Shown here: piece by piece, positions 14,507 through 23,053 of the stretch
How the letters are laid out: every line of letters starts with the position of its first letter
How positions within the stretch are numbered: the stretch's first letter is position 1
Origin: Bdellovibrionaceae bacterium UBA6776
GTDB lineage: Bacteria > Bdellovibrionota > Bdellovibrionia > Bdellovibrionales > UBA1609
Assembly (NCBI GenBank): GCA_002453155.1
Contig: DKGG01000062.1
Span: 16,714-80,713, forward strand
Direction: 5' to 3'
DNA: 64,000 nucleotides
The notes under the pieces: model-generated
Databases searched by the model: none
What the model saw: the letters and a program-made list of their open reading frames with translations, nothing else
Told to the model about the DNA's origin: nothing
Position numbers and translations under genes: made by a program

Positions 14507-16992
14507 TTGTTTCATTCAATTGGATTTCTGAATTTTTCGAAGATCAAAATGCCATCAAAGATTGGCTTTCAAAGCCTCAAGAATTGGCTGAAGTGTTAAC
14601 CTCCGCAGGTCTTGAAGTGGAGTCCATCGAAGACCTGGCTAAAAACTTTGAGCATGTGGTGGTGGGACACATTATTGAAAAGGGTCAACATCCCGATGCG
14701 GACCGACTGACGCTTTGTCAGGTGGATGTGGGGCAAGGAGAGTTGAAGCAAATTGTCTGTGGAGCGAAGAACCACAACAAAGGTGATAAAGTTGTCGTTG
14801 CACTTCCTGGAGCCGTTCTTCCTGGAGATTTCAAGATTAAGCTTTCAAAAATTCGAGGAGTGGAAAGCTCTGGAATGTTGGCCTCCGAAAGTGAGTTGGG
14901 GCTTTCGAAAGAATCCGAAGGGATTTTGATTTTGCCTGGGGAGGCGCCGGTGGGTGAGCCCTTTGCATCTTACTCCGGACTCAATGATGTGCGAATGGAG
15001 TTGAGCGTGACTCCCAATCGGGCGGATGTTTTGAGTCACTACGGTTTGGCACGAGAACTTTCGGGTTTGCTGAATTTGAAGTTAAAAAATCTTGAAGTGA
15101 GTTTGAAGACAGAAAGTTCCTTGTCCGTTAAATCCAAAGTGGATTTAAAAGTGGAAGCTCCAGATTTGTGTCCTCGCTACATGGCTCGCTACATCTCGGG
15201 TGTAAAAGTGGGGCCCTCTCCCAAATGGCTTCAACAAAAATTGGAGTCGGTGGGAATGAACTCCATCAATAATGTGGTGGACATCACAAATTTTGTGATG
15301 ATGGAGCTGGGGCAGCCTCTCCATGCTTTTGATGCGGATCAGTTGGCAGAAAATAAAGTTCGCGTGGCGCGCTCCCTCTCTGGAGAAAAATTTGTCACTC
15401 TTGATGGGACCGAGCTGACTTTGACAGGGGAAGAGCTCACCATCCGTGATGGAAAAGCGCCTTCCTGTTTGGCAGGTGTGGTGGGTGGAAAGTGTTCCGG
15501 CGTCAGTGACAACACTCAAAACATCTTTTTGGAAGCGGCCCATTTCACCATGGAAACGGTCCGAAAAACTTCGCGAAAGTTTGGATTGCAAACGGATTCG
15601 GCTTACCGATTTTCTCGTGGGACAGACATCTCTATGGTTCCGCGGGCCTTGGATTTGGCCAGCTCTCTTTTGGCCTCTGAGTGCGGCGGTAAAGTTTCTG
15701 ATGATTTTTACGATTTGATGGCTGAGCAGAAGAAGGCTGTGGAAATTCCAGTGCGCTTTTCCTATGTGTCGGATCGTTTGGGCTATGACGTTCAAGGGGA
15801 AGAGTTTGTTGATTTTATGACCCGATTGGGTTGTGAAGTGAAGAAGAGCTCGGACCCTCAGGTGGATGTCTTTGTGGTTGTTCCCAGTCATCGGGTGGAT
15901 TTAGAGCAAGAGGTGGACTTGGTGGAAGAGTTCGGTCGTCTGAAAGGTTATGATCAGATCCCCGAAGTCTTGCCAGCTATGGACTGTGAGCCCATGGCTC
16001 ACGATGTGAAATGGATTCTGGAAGATTCTATTTTGGAAGCCATGACGTCTTTGGGTTATTTGCAAACGGTCAATTATGGTTTTACCTCCAGTGAAACATT
16101 AAAGAATCTTTTTGGTGAAGGTTCGCAATTGCGCTCCCAAAAAGTGAATTATCCTGAAGCTCAGGTGCGATTGAAAAATCCCTTAAGTGAAGAGCTATCC
16201 ACCATGCGGACTTCTTTGGTTCCTGGCTTGGTCGAGAATTTGCTTTTTAACTTCCGTCATGGAAATAAGGCCGGAAGAATTTTTGAAGTGGGATCTCGCT
16301 TTTCAAAGAAAGCGGACGGCGGATACTTAGAGGAAAGTCTTTTAAGTTTCTTGGCTTGGGGAACTCCGGAAGGTCTATGGAGTCGCGAGAAAACTCCTTT
16401 GTTCTTTGAAGTGAAGTCCACGTTAGAGCGTTTGTTTCAGCGGTTTCACATGGGAGGTCCCAAAGGATTTCTTTTAGAGCCCCTGTTTGGAAGTTTAGAG
16501 CTTCGAAAAATGGAAGAGGTTCCACCCTTTCTTCATCCGGGCCAATCTGCAAGTTTGTTCTGCGAAGGAAAGATCATTGGATACATTGGCAGCCTGCACC
16601 CAGATGTGAAGGCGCCTGTGAAGATGAAAGAAGATGCGGTTGTTGTGGAGTTGGAGTTGGCGGCTTTTTCACGCTCGCTTCAAAGAAAAACTCAAACGAA
16701 AACACCTTCGAAGTACCCCAGTGTGGAAAGAGACTTGGCCTTTATCATGGCGAAGAAGCAATCCGCCCAAGATTTGATTCAGGTGATTAAGAAGGTTGCA
16801 GGAAGCACTCTTCAAGGGGTGCAGGTGATGGATGTGTTTGAAGGTGGGGATTTGGACAAGGATCAAAAGTCCGTTTCCTTCCGAATGGTTCTTCAAGAGG
16901 AGTCTGGAACCTTGCAAGAAGACCAATTGATGAACCTTCAGAAGCAGATCATCTCTACCGCAGAAAAGAAGCTTGGCGTCAAATTGCGTTAA
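14503..16992 (+). CDS. pheT: Phenylalanyl-tRNA synthetase beta subunit
   Basis: Non-catalytic, editing and tRNA-binding subunit of PheRS. The 829-residue protein has an EMAP-like tRNA-binding domain (about 40-150, with HPDADRLTLCQVDVG), the B3/B4 editing domain with MELSVTPNRADVLSHYG at its start, the B5 domain, a degenerate class II core (GFTSSETLKNLF region) and a C-terminal FDX-ACB anticodon-binding domain starting at KYPSVERDLAFIMAKK. The length is typical. It is coupled to pheS by an ATGA overlap and followed 89 nt later by ihfA, as in many proteobacteria. Confidence 0.97.
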   Translation: MIVSFNWISEFFEDQNAIKDWLSKPQELAEVLTSAGLEVESIEDLAKNFEHVVVGHIIEKGQHPDADRLTLCQVDVGQGELKQIVCGAKNHNKGDKVVVALPGAVLPGDFKIKLSKIRGVESSGMLASESELGLSKESEGILILPGEAPVGEPFASYSGLNDVRMELSVTPNRADVLSHYGLARELSGLLNLKLKNLEVSLKTESSLSVKSKVDLKVEAPDLCPRYMARYISGVKVGPSPKWLQQKLESVGMNSINNVVDITNFVMMELGQPLHAFDADQLAENKVRVARSLSGEKFVTLDGTELTLTGEELTIRDGKAPSCLAGVVGGKCSGVSDNTQNIFLEAAHFTMETVRKTSRKFGLQTDSAYRFSRGTDISMVPRALDLASSLLASECGGKVSDDFYDLMAEQKKAVEIPVRFSYVSDRLGYDVQGEEFVDFMTRLGCEVKKSSDPQVDVFVVVPSHRVDLEQEVDLVEEFGRLKGYDQIPEVLPAMDCEPMAHDVKWILEDSILEAMTSLGYLQTVNYGFTSSETLKNLFGEGSQLRSQKVNYPEAQVRLKNPLSEELSTMRTSLVPGLVENLLFNFRHGNKAGRIFEVGSRFSKKADGGYLEESLLSFLAWGTPEGLWSREKTPLFFEVKSTLERLFQRFHMGGPKGFLLEPLFGSLELRKMEEVPPFLHPGQSASLFCEGKIIGYIGSLHPDVKAPVKMKEDAVVVELELAAFSRSLQRKTQTKTPSKYPSVERDLAFIMAKKQSAQDLIQVIKKVAGSTLQGVQVMDVFEGGDLDKDQKSVSFRMVLQEESGTLQEDQLMNLQKQIISTAEKKLGVKLR

Positions 16993-17081
16993 ATGGGTGA
17001 TTTTCCTCGAAATTCATCCACTTTCCAGTTGAAAGTTTTTACCCTCTTGTTAGCCTTTTGGTGAGAGAGGGGGACTTCTTG

Positions 17082-17429
17082 ATGGCTGACCCAACAAATG
17101 CTGCGGAAAAGTCGACGATGACCAAGGCCGATATTGTCGAGCAAGTTTACCAAAAAATTGGATTTTCAAAAAAAGAAGCCAGTGAGCTTGTGGAGTTGGT
17201 TTTCAACGAGTTGAAAAACCAATTGGTTACAGGCGACAAAGTGAAAATTTCTGGGTTCGGAAATTTCACAGTCAAAGAAAAGAAAGAGCGCATTGGTCGA
17301 AACCCTCAAACTGGTGATCAAATTAAAATCAGTGCTCGCCGAGTTCTTACTTTTAAACCCAGTCAGGTTTTGAAAACCGTATTGAATGGGGGAGACATCT
17401 CCTTGCTTAAAGAAGGTGATATGGAATGA
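17082..17429 (+). CDS. ihfA: Integration host factor alpha / HU-family DNA-bending protein
   Basis: Bends DNA at specific sites and helps organise the nucleoid. The 115-residue product has a short variable N-terminus and the complete HU/IHF fold, including MTKADIVEQVYQKIGFSKKE, KISGFGNFTVKEKKERIGRN and the arm-tip GRNPQTGD. Position after pheT identifies it as the IHF alpha type. I chose ATG 17082, eight nt after GAGAGAGGGGG, over the in-frame TTG at 17058. The stop is inside the start of the MerR gene (ATGA). Confidence 0.93.
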   Translation: MADPTNAAEKSTMTKADIVEQVYQKIGFSKKEASELVELVFNELKNQLVTGDKVKISGFGNFTVKEKKERIGRNPQTGDQIKISARRVLTFKPSQVLKTVLNGGDISLLKEGDME

Positions 17430-17908
17430 GTGAGTTGGAGACCTCTCACGAGATTCATTTGAATTCCAGTGAGGTGGAGCGAAGATACGCTCCCTCCAGT
17501 GATCGACTTGTGGTTCCCGTTCAGGTGGATGAAACCTTGGCCGGAGAGCTGAAGCAAATTCCAGACAAGATGGCATTTAAAATTGGCGAAGTTGCAGACC
17601 TTCTGGGAGTAAAGCCCTATGTGCTTCGCTACTGGGAAACAGAATTTGATTTTTTAAAGCCGAAAAAAAGTGCACACAATCAGCGCATGTATTCCAAAAA
17701 AGATGTGGAGACTTTATTTCTGATCAAGAAGCTTCTTTACGTAGATCGCTTCTCCATTGAAGGCGCGCGCACAGCAATGAAAAAACTCAAAAAAGATCAC
17801 AAACGTTTCAATCAAATTCGCTCGGTCAAAGAGCATGTGGATGGAGCAAAGGATCTTTTGTTCGATATTCTGGACGACATTGCTGATTTCAAAGCCATGC
17901 TCAAATAA
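17426..17908 (+). CDS. MerR-family transcriptional regulator
   Basis: A 160-residue DNA-binding protein with a MerR winged helix-turn-helix at residues 50-120: FKIGEVADLLGVKPYVLRYWETEF is the diagnostic segment. A 50-residue N-terminal extension precedes it and a short coiled C-terminal tail follows, with no effector domain or Cys cluster. This pheST-ihfA-merR arrangement is widely conserved in proteobacteria, and the regulator's target is unknown to me. It is translationally coupled to ihfA. Structured element B begins about 40 nt after its stop. Confidence 0.88.
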   Translation: MSELETSHEIHLNSSEVERRYAPSSDRLVVPVQVDETLAGELKQIPDKMAFKIGEVADLLGVKPYVLRYWETEFDFLKPKKSAHNQRMYSKKDVETLFLIKKLLYVDRFSIEGARTAMKKLKKDHKRFNQIRSVKEHVDGAKDLLFDILDDIADFKAMLK

Positions 17909-17946
17909 TGACCCTTTGAAACTCTTCCTTAGGTTTCATTTTTCAT

Positions 17947-18057
17947 TTTCTATTCTTTATAGAAGTAGGCCTCCAGCAAGCAGGATGCGCTTTGCCCGCA
18001 GGGCAAATGCTGGTAGAGCCCAGGGAGGGGCGTGCCAGGTTCTATAAAGAATAGAAA
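17947..18057 (+). repeat. Structured element B: second copy of the conserved core with different arms
   Basis: Arms 17947-17964 and 18040-18057 are a perfect 18-bp inverted repeat; pairing continues imperfectly for about 25 nt further out. The interior matches the minus strand of element A: CCTCCAGCAAGCAGGATGCG at 17970-17989 and GGCAAATGCTGGTAGA at 18002-18017 are shared. Inner stems are conserved by paired changes (TTTGCCC/GGGCAAA here versus TTTGCC/GGCAAA with a GAAA loop in A; GGC/GCC here versus GGAC/GTCC in A). Like A, it directly follows a co-oriented gene, here merR. The arm sequences of A and B are unrelated. Confidence 0.8.
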
Positions 18058-18145
18058 TTGGATAATGGAACATAGGAAGGCAAAGGGTTTTTAATTTTCG
18101 GCCAATCCTTGTTCAGGTCCTGAATCCTCGATAAGTTATCGGTCC

Positions 18146-20173
18146 ATGAATTCTGAAGACAAATGGCTCAAAGATTTAAATCCCGAACAGCGTGAAGCTG
18201 CCAAACACAACGAAGGACCCCTCTTGATTTTGGCCGGTGCTGGATCGGGAAAGACCACGGTTTTGGTGGCGCGCACGGGGCGCCTGATTGACGAAAAAGT
18301 CGCCAAGGCCGAGCGCATTTGTGTTTTAACGTTCACCAACAAAGCCGCTTTTGAACTCAAAAGTCGAGTGGTTAAAAAAATCGGTCCGCAAGCCAAGAAG
18401 GTTTGGACGGGAACCTTTCATGGTTTCGGTTTACAATTCTTAAAAGAATTTTGGAAAGAGGCGGAGCTTCCCAAACGTTTTGGCGTGATTGATGCCAGTG
18501 ACTCTATGGCCGTGTTGAAAGACCTGATGCGGGATCATTCGGCCTACGAAAAAGAACGCTTTTCTATGGAGCGTTTGATGGCGAAAATCTCAACGCTGAG
18601 GCAAACAGGTCGGGAAAGCTCTTTAGATGACACCATCGAAAGCAGTATGGCCTTGGTGCTGGCTCCGAAATACATTCGAAAGTTGAAGCATCTCGGAGTG
18701 GTGGACTTTGAAGAGCTGCTTTTGAGACCTCTTCGGTTAATGAAGGAAAACGAAGCCATTCATGAAAAAATGCGCAGTCGTTATGACTTTTTGATGGTGG
18801 ATGAGTTTCAAGACACCAACAACACTCAGATGAAGTTGATCGATGAACTGACTTCGGCCCATCGAAACATTGCGGTGGTCGGAGATGACGATCAGTCCAT
18901 CTATGGATGGCGCGGAGCCGAGATTCAAAACATTTTGGGATTTCCAAAGCGTTTTGAAAATTGCGTCACCATTCGGTTGGAAAGAAACTACCGCTCTTCG
19001 GGGCGAATCATTGAACTGGCCAATGGAGTGATTTCAAACAATGACCAGCGTCACGAAAAGATTTTAAGACCGGGTCTTGCCAATGAAGGGGAGAAACCCG
19101 AAGTTTTTGTTTTTGAAAATGAAAACGATGAAGTGGAACAAGTGGTTTCCGAGTTGATGGAATTTTCGAAGAAGGGATATTCCTTTCGAGACATTGCCAT
19201 TTTGTACCGCTCCAATTCACAAGGTGGCCTTTTGGAAGGTGGCCTTCGAAGGGCCAACATTCCCTATAAGATCACTGGTGGAACGGCGCTGTTTGATCGA
19301 AAAGAAGTGAAAGATGTTTTGGCTTTGATTCGTTCCAGTCTTTTTCCCACAGAGGTTTCTTTTCGACGGATTATCAATACTCCCCCTCGAGGAGTGGGAG
19401 AAAAGACTTTGGAAGCCATCGAAAGCTTGCCTTCAGATTTGGATTTTTACCGAAAGTCCAAAGAATGGGTGAAGGAAAACAGTGAGGAAAAGGCGGCCAA
19501 AAACATTCAAGAGCTTTTTGAATTCCTGCAAAACTTGAAACATCAATTGGTGAAGAATCCAAAATCTGCGGAAGATGTTTTGCTGGAAGAGTTGGATCGT
19601 TTGGGTTATCGCAAATTTGTTTTTCAAAATTACCGCGAAGCTCAAGTTGCAGAAAAACGCTGGTTTGGCGTAATGATTTTAGGTCGGATTTTGGACGGCA
19701 TGTTTGGTCGCCATGGTCGGTCCTATGAAACTTTGGACAAGTTTATTGACGCCATGGAGCTTCGAGATCCAGTGGAGCAAGAGGGCGACACGCCGGCCAA
19801 CGAAGTGCAGATGATGACTTTACATGCCTGTAAGGGATTGGAGTTTCCCCTGGTGTTTTTGGTGGGCGTGGAGGAAGAGCTTCTTCCTCACTCCAAATTG
19901 GGCCAAGATGTGAGCGAAGAGCGTCGCCTTTTTTATGTGGGCGTCACTCGAGCCAAAAAGCATTTGATTTTGACTCGTGTTCGAGCGCGAAAGCGCCATG
20001 GCAAATTGATGCCGGTTTCTCCTTCACGGTTTTTGGTGGAACTGGATCCCGCTCTGTATGAAGAGCTGAATGGAGGCCGGCCTTTGGCTCAAGGGCAAAG
20101 AGAGTCCATGATGGCGGATCTTTATAAGAAGCTCAATGCGCAGATCAAAGCCAACGAGGCGGAGGGTGTTTGA
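18146..20173 (+). CDS. UvrD/PcrA/Rep-family 3'-5' DNA helicase
   Basis: Superfamily 1A helicase that unwinds DNA in repair and replication restart. The 675-residue protein has the Q motif LNPEQREAA at residue 10, Walker A GAGSGKT near residue 30, motif II DEFQDTN, motif III GDDDQSIYGWRGA, motif IV RNYRSS, motif V LHACKGLEFPLVF and motif VI YVGVTRAKKHL. It is somewhat shorter than E. coli UvrD and lacks a clear C-terminal Tudor domain, so Rep, PcrA and UvrD cannot be told apart with certainty. It ends in a TTGA overlap with the rhomboid gene. Confidence 0.93.
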   Translation: MNSEDKWLKDLNPEQREAAKHNEGPLLILAGAGSGKTTVLVARTGRLIDEKVAKAERICVLTFTNKAAFELKSRVVKKIGPQAKKVWTGTFHGFGLQFLKEFWKEAELPKRFGVIDASDSMAVLKDLMRDHSAYEKERFSMERLMAKISTLRQTGRESSLDDTIESSMALVLAPKYIRKLKHLGVVDFEELLLRPLRLMKENEAIHEKMRSRYDFLMVDEFQDTNNTQMKLIDELTSAHRNIAVVGDDDQSIYGWRGAEIQNILGFPKRFENCVTIRLERNYRSSGRIIELANGVISNNDQRHEKILRPGLANEGEKPEVFVFENENDEVEQVVSELMEFSKKGYSFRDIAILYRSNSQGGLLEGGLRRANIPYKITGGTALFDRKEVKDVLALIRSSLFPTEVSFRRIINTPPRGVGEKTLEAIESLPSDLDFYRKSKEWVKENSEEKAAKNIQELFEFLQNLKHQLVKNPKSAEDVLLEELDRLGYRKFVFQNYREAQVAEKRWFGVMILGRILDGMFGRHGRSYETLDKFIDAMELRDPVEQEGDTPANEVQMMTLHACKGLEFPLVFLVGVEEELLPHSKLGQDVSEERRLFYVGVTRAKKHLILTRVRARKRHGKLMPVSPSRFLVELDPALYEELNGGRPLAQGQRESMMADLYKKLNAQIKANEAEGV

Positions 20174-20859
20174 GTCGAATTGAAGTTCGAATTGTCAAAA
20201 CCCTGATGTCGAGAAAGCCCAATCAGTGGGGAATTCTGTTTGGGGGAACTTTAATTCTCCTCTCCAGTTTACTGTCTTTAAGAGCATGGGAAGACGAAGC
20301 GCTGTTTCAATGGGCCATGAGTTCAAGAGACTTGGTTTTTCAGCAAGGGCAGTATTATCGACTGATCACGGCGATTTTTCTCCATGGAGACTTGGGCCAT
20401 TTGCTTTCCAACTCCTATATGCTTTTGGTCTTAAGCATTTTTGTTTTTGGAACCTTGGGAATTTCCAATCGGGGATCCTTTGTCCTTCTTCTGTATAGTT
20501 TTTTGGGAGCCGTTGCGGTGCAGGCGATGACTTTGATGAGTTATCCTGCTCAGGTGGGGCTTCTGGGAGCCTCGGGGTGGGTTTATCTTTTGGCAGGATT
20601 TTGGTTTTTCAATTATCTGTGGATTGACCGTCGGAGGAAATTTTTTAACCGATGGATTCGTGTCATCGGAGTTTCTTTGGTGATTTTATTTCCCACCACC
20701 TTCGAAGAAAATGTCAGCTACTTGGCCCATTTGTATGGCTTTATCGTGGGGGCCCTTTTTGCTTTAGGATATTTCATTACTATGCGGTCTAGGGTCCGCC
20801 AATTCGAAGAAGTGCAAATTCTTAACGAGGAATTTCTTCCTGAAGAACCGCTTGATTGA
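20170..20859 (+). CDS. Rhomboid-family intramembrane serine protease
   Basis: Cleaves transmembrane helices within the inner membrane. The 229-residue protein has six predicted membrane segments with the rhomboid landmarks: H77-LLS-N81 in the second helix, GASG at 133-136 with the nucleophile Ser135, and the AHLYG motif with His187 as catalytic base. All catalytic residues are present. It starts at TTG 20170 inside the helicase stop, after GGAGGG; an ATG at codon 13 is an alternative. Its last 38 nt overlap the convergent gene. Confidence 0.87.
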   Translation: MSRIEVRIVKTLMSRKPNQWGILFGGTLILLSSLLSLRAWEDEALFQWAMSSRDLVFQQGQYYRLITAIFLHGDLGHLLSNSYMLLVLSIFVFGTLGISNRGSFVLLLYSFLGAVAVQAMTLMSYPAQVGLLGASGWVYLLAGFWFFNYLWIDRRRKFFNRWIRVIGVSLVILFPTTFEENVSYLAHLYGFIVGALFALGYFITMRSRVRQFEEVQILNEEFLPEEPLD

Positions 20860-21448
20860 AAAGATCCGAGTAGTTCATTCCTTGCTCGGCAAACTCTTTC
20901 ATTTTAGAGGCGATCTTTTTCACCACGGGGCTTGAGGCATTCTGAGCCACTTCCATCAAACTGGAAATTTGTGTGGGATCTTTGATCAAAGCTTCTTCAA
21001 GACTTTGAAGAGCCATGATGCGAAAGCTCTCCTCGCGGCGATAGCTCTCCTCTCCTTTAGTGTGGGGCTTGAAGTCTCGATCTTGAAAAGGGTTCTTGGC
21101 GTTCGCAATTCGAACGTAGCTTTTTAAAGGCAGGGGGTGGATTTTCTTAAGGGCCACCCAAGCTTCCAATCGAGTTTCCATGGATTGAGCGGAATCCAAA
21201 AACAGATCCACCCATTTTTGCGCCTCTTTTTCATGGTCTTCCATGGCCAAAGTTCTGTTTGAAGCCGGTTCTTTTTGATCCCCTTTTGGAGATTCCACTT
21301 CCGTCAAAACCTTAGCAACCTTCGCTTGCGAAGGGGCCTCTTCCACGGCGGGAAGGGTGGGGCGATCCCCGGGTCCATTAAAAAAGAGCAAAGTGGCCAG
21401 CGCAATGATGCTGACCACAAAGAAACTGAAACTAAAAGCTTTTTTCAA
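20822..21448 (-). CDS. Hypothetical membrane-anchored or secreted protein
   Basis: I do not recognise this 208-residue protein. It has an N-terminal hydrophobic helix (about residues 4-24) that could be a signal peptide or anchor, then a Pro/Glu-rich linker to about residue 65, then a helical domain with repeated LEAWVALKKI and LQSLEEALIKD-like segments that could be a short HEAT-type repeat. It starts at TTG 21448 after AAGGGGA. The 3' end overlaps the rhomboid gene, and the next minus-strand gene ends 10 nt upstream of its start, so it may be the second gene of a two-gene transcript. Confidence 0.72.
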   Translation of the reverse strand: MKKAFSFSFFVVSIIALATLLFFNGPGDRPTLPAVEEAPSQAKVAKVLTEVESPKGDQKEPASNRTLAMEDHEKEAQKWVDLFLDSAQSMETRLEAWVALKKIHPLPLKSYVRIANAKNPFQDRDFKPHTKGEESYRREESFRIMALQSLEEALIKDPTQISSLMEVAQNASSPVVKKIASKMKEFAEQGMNYSDLFNQAVLQEEIPR

Positions 21449-21458
21449 AGTATCCCCT

Positions 21459-22868
21459 TTAGTGCGACGCCACCGATTGCGCCTCTACATATAGGTATGG
21501 CATGACTCGCTGGCTCATCTCAATCCATTTTCCAGTATGTCCAGAAAAATTGATCATCTCACCATAAGAATAGCGTCCTTGGTCTTCGTTTAGAACATAA
21601 ATTTCACCGCTTGTGGAAAGACCATAAGAGGTGTTTTCCAGAGGAAATGCTCGATAGAGATTCGAAGGCACGTAATGATCCAAAGGATAGACCGCATACA
21701 TTCGGTTCAATGTGCAGGTGGTTTCATAAAGTCTTCCGGATTGACCAACAAGCATGTCTCGGACCGTGTGCCCATCTGGGATCACTGAAATCATCGACAC
21801 CATGGGTTCGTCAAAAGCAGACGCCGGAATGGCTTGAAGCCCTTTTTCTCCACAAAGCGAGGTGACTTTGTTTTTCAGCAACAGACTGCCGTTGGTGTTG
21901 TAGCCAGCGCCAATAAATTGAGCACGCTCACTGACGGGCAAACTGTTGTAGTGGTCTGCAAACATTCCTAACCGAGAGGCATTGGACTCCAAATCATCGT
22001 TCAAGCGGTAGGCCTTTTTTGTGGGGTCCATGGGATAAAAGATGGTTTCAAGACCCGCTGTAAAAATGCGAGCAGGCTCTCTCAGTTTTTTGATCCGTGA
22101 AACCTTGTCTCCCTTTTTGGGGTCCCAAGAGTAAATTTCTCCGGATTCGTTCTCCACCAAAAAGTCTTTGTGAATTTTCACATTCGTCTTTTCGTTGAAC
22201 TGATTGTACATCACAAACAATGCCGAAGCGCGAGCAAAAGCTTTGGTGCCTTCGTCAAAGCGTTCACTTAAAAGTCCCAAAGCCACGTTGGCTTGAATGG
22301 AAATCGCATAGGAACCTTTGTCATTGATGTTGTTGTCACACGCCCCTTTGGAGCCAAAAAGTGCCCCTTGAGTGCAAGTGACGTGGCCGTAACCATCAAA
22401 GTGGCGGACTTCATGCAGAAGAGTTTCCAAGCGCCCGATGCGCGGTTGTTGGTAGAAGACTTCACACAGGTTGATGACTCCGGGAAGAAAAGGATAAACG
22501 TAGGCGACCACGCCCTGCCGACAGGATTTTCCATTGAGATCAAAGGCATTGGCTCGAGTGGTAAAGTAGTTCCACCAGGCCTTTTCATCCACGGCCTTCT
22601 TTGAGAAGTCGTCTTGAGTTTTAAAGCCAGAAAGGTCCGGAATGCTCAACTCTCTTAGATCCACGAGGGTTTCCACAATTTGAGTCCATTGGGGTCCCAT
22701 TTCTTTGCTGCAGATTTCGGGTTTGCCACTGTCCGCAAAAGTTTTGAGTTGTTTAAAGTTTTGAGACAACTCTTGGAGCGTTTGGTTTGAAAAGCAGGTT
22801 TCAGCAGTGGCCGTGTGTGCGGCAATCGAGCTGATTAGAATGGCTCCAAAAAGAATGGCAGATCTCAT
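21459..22868 (-). CDS. Secreted protein with a metzincin-type zinc motif
   Basis: A 469-residue exported protein. I start at ATG 22868, which gives a clean signal peptide (MRSAILFGAI..., cleavage near TATA-ET at residues 21-23) and follows a GGGGGGAAAA stretch; the frame is open 20 codons further. Residues 152-162 read HEVRHFDGYGH, an exact HExxHxxGxxH pattern, so His152, Glu153, His156 and His162 could bind and activate zinc. Several Cys pairs suggest a folded periplasmic or extracellular domain; a C-terminal region of about 200 residues may be repeat-like. I recognise no named peptidase family, and protease activity is inferred from this motif alone. Confidence 0.78.
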   Translation of the reverse strand: MRSAILFGAILISSIAAHTATAETCFSNQTLQELSQNFKQLKTFADSGKPEICSKEMGPQWTQIVETLVDLRELSIPDLSGFKTQDDFSKKAVDEKAWWNYFTTRANAFDLNGKSCRQGVVAYVYPFLPGVINLCEVFYQQPRIGRLETLLHEVRHFDGYGHVTCTQGALFGSKGACDNNINDKGSYAISIQANVALGLLSERFDEGTKAFARASALFVMYNQFNEKTNVKIHKDFLVENESGEIYSWDPKKGDKVSRIKKLREPARIFTAGLETIFYPMDPTKKAYRLNDDLESNASRLGMFADHYNSLPVSERAQFIGAGYNTNGSLLLKNKVTSLCGEKGLQAIPASAFDEPMVSMISVIPDGHTVRDMLVGQSGRLYETTCTLNRMYAVYPLDHYVPSNLYRAFPLENTSYGLSTSGEIYVLNEDQGRYSYGEMINFSGHTGKWIEMSQRVMPYLYVEAQSVASH

Positions 22869-23053
22869 ATTTTCCCCCCGGTTTAAGAAATCTGAACTCA
22901 AAATCGTGATTCCAGGGGTTTGGGTCAAAGCGGTGGTCCCAGAATGGACGGCTTTTGAAATTTTTACCTGATATTTTTTATCCAGCCATTTGAATTAATT
23001 TTAAATGCCATAGGCTATTCTTTTGGAAGCGGGGCGAGTAAGTTGGTGGGCTT

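Noticed and set aside
17947..18057. Element B as a c-di-GMP (GEMM) riboswitch, a hammerhead or a retron msr-msd
   Set aside because: The conserved bases of these RNAs are not present, and there is no reverse transcriptase nearby.
18146..20173. Calling the helicase a RecB-family nuclease-helicase or part of a defence system
   Set aside because: It has only the SF1A helicase motifs, no nuclease domain, and sits among core genes.
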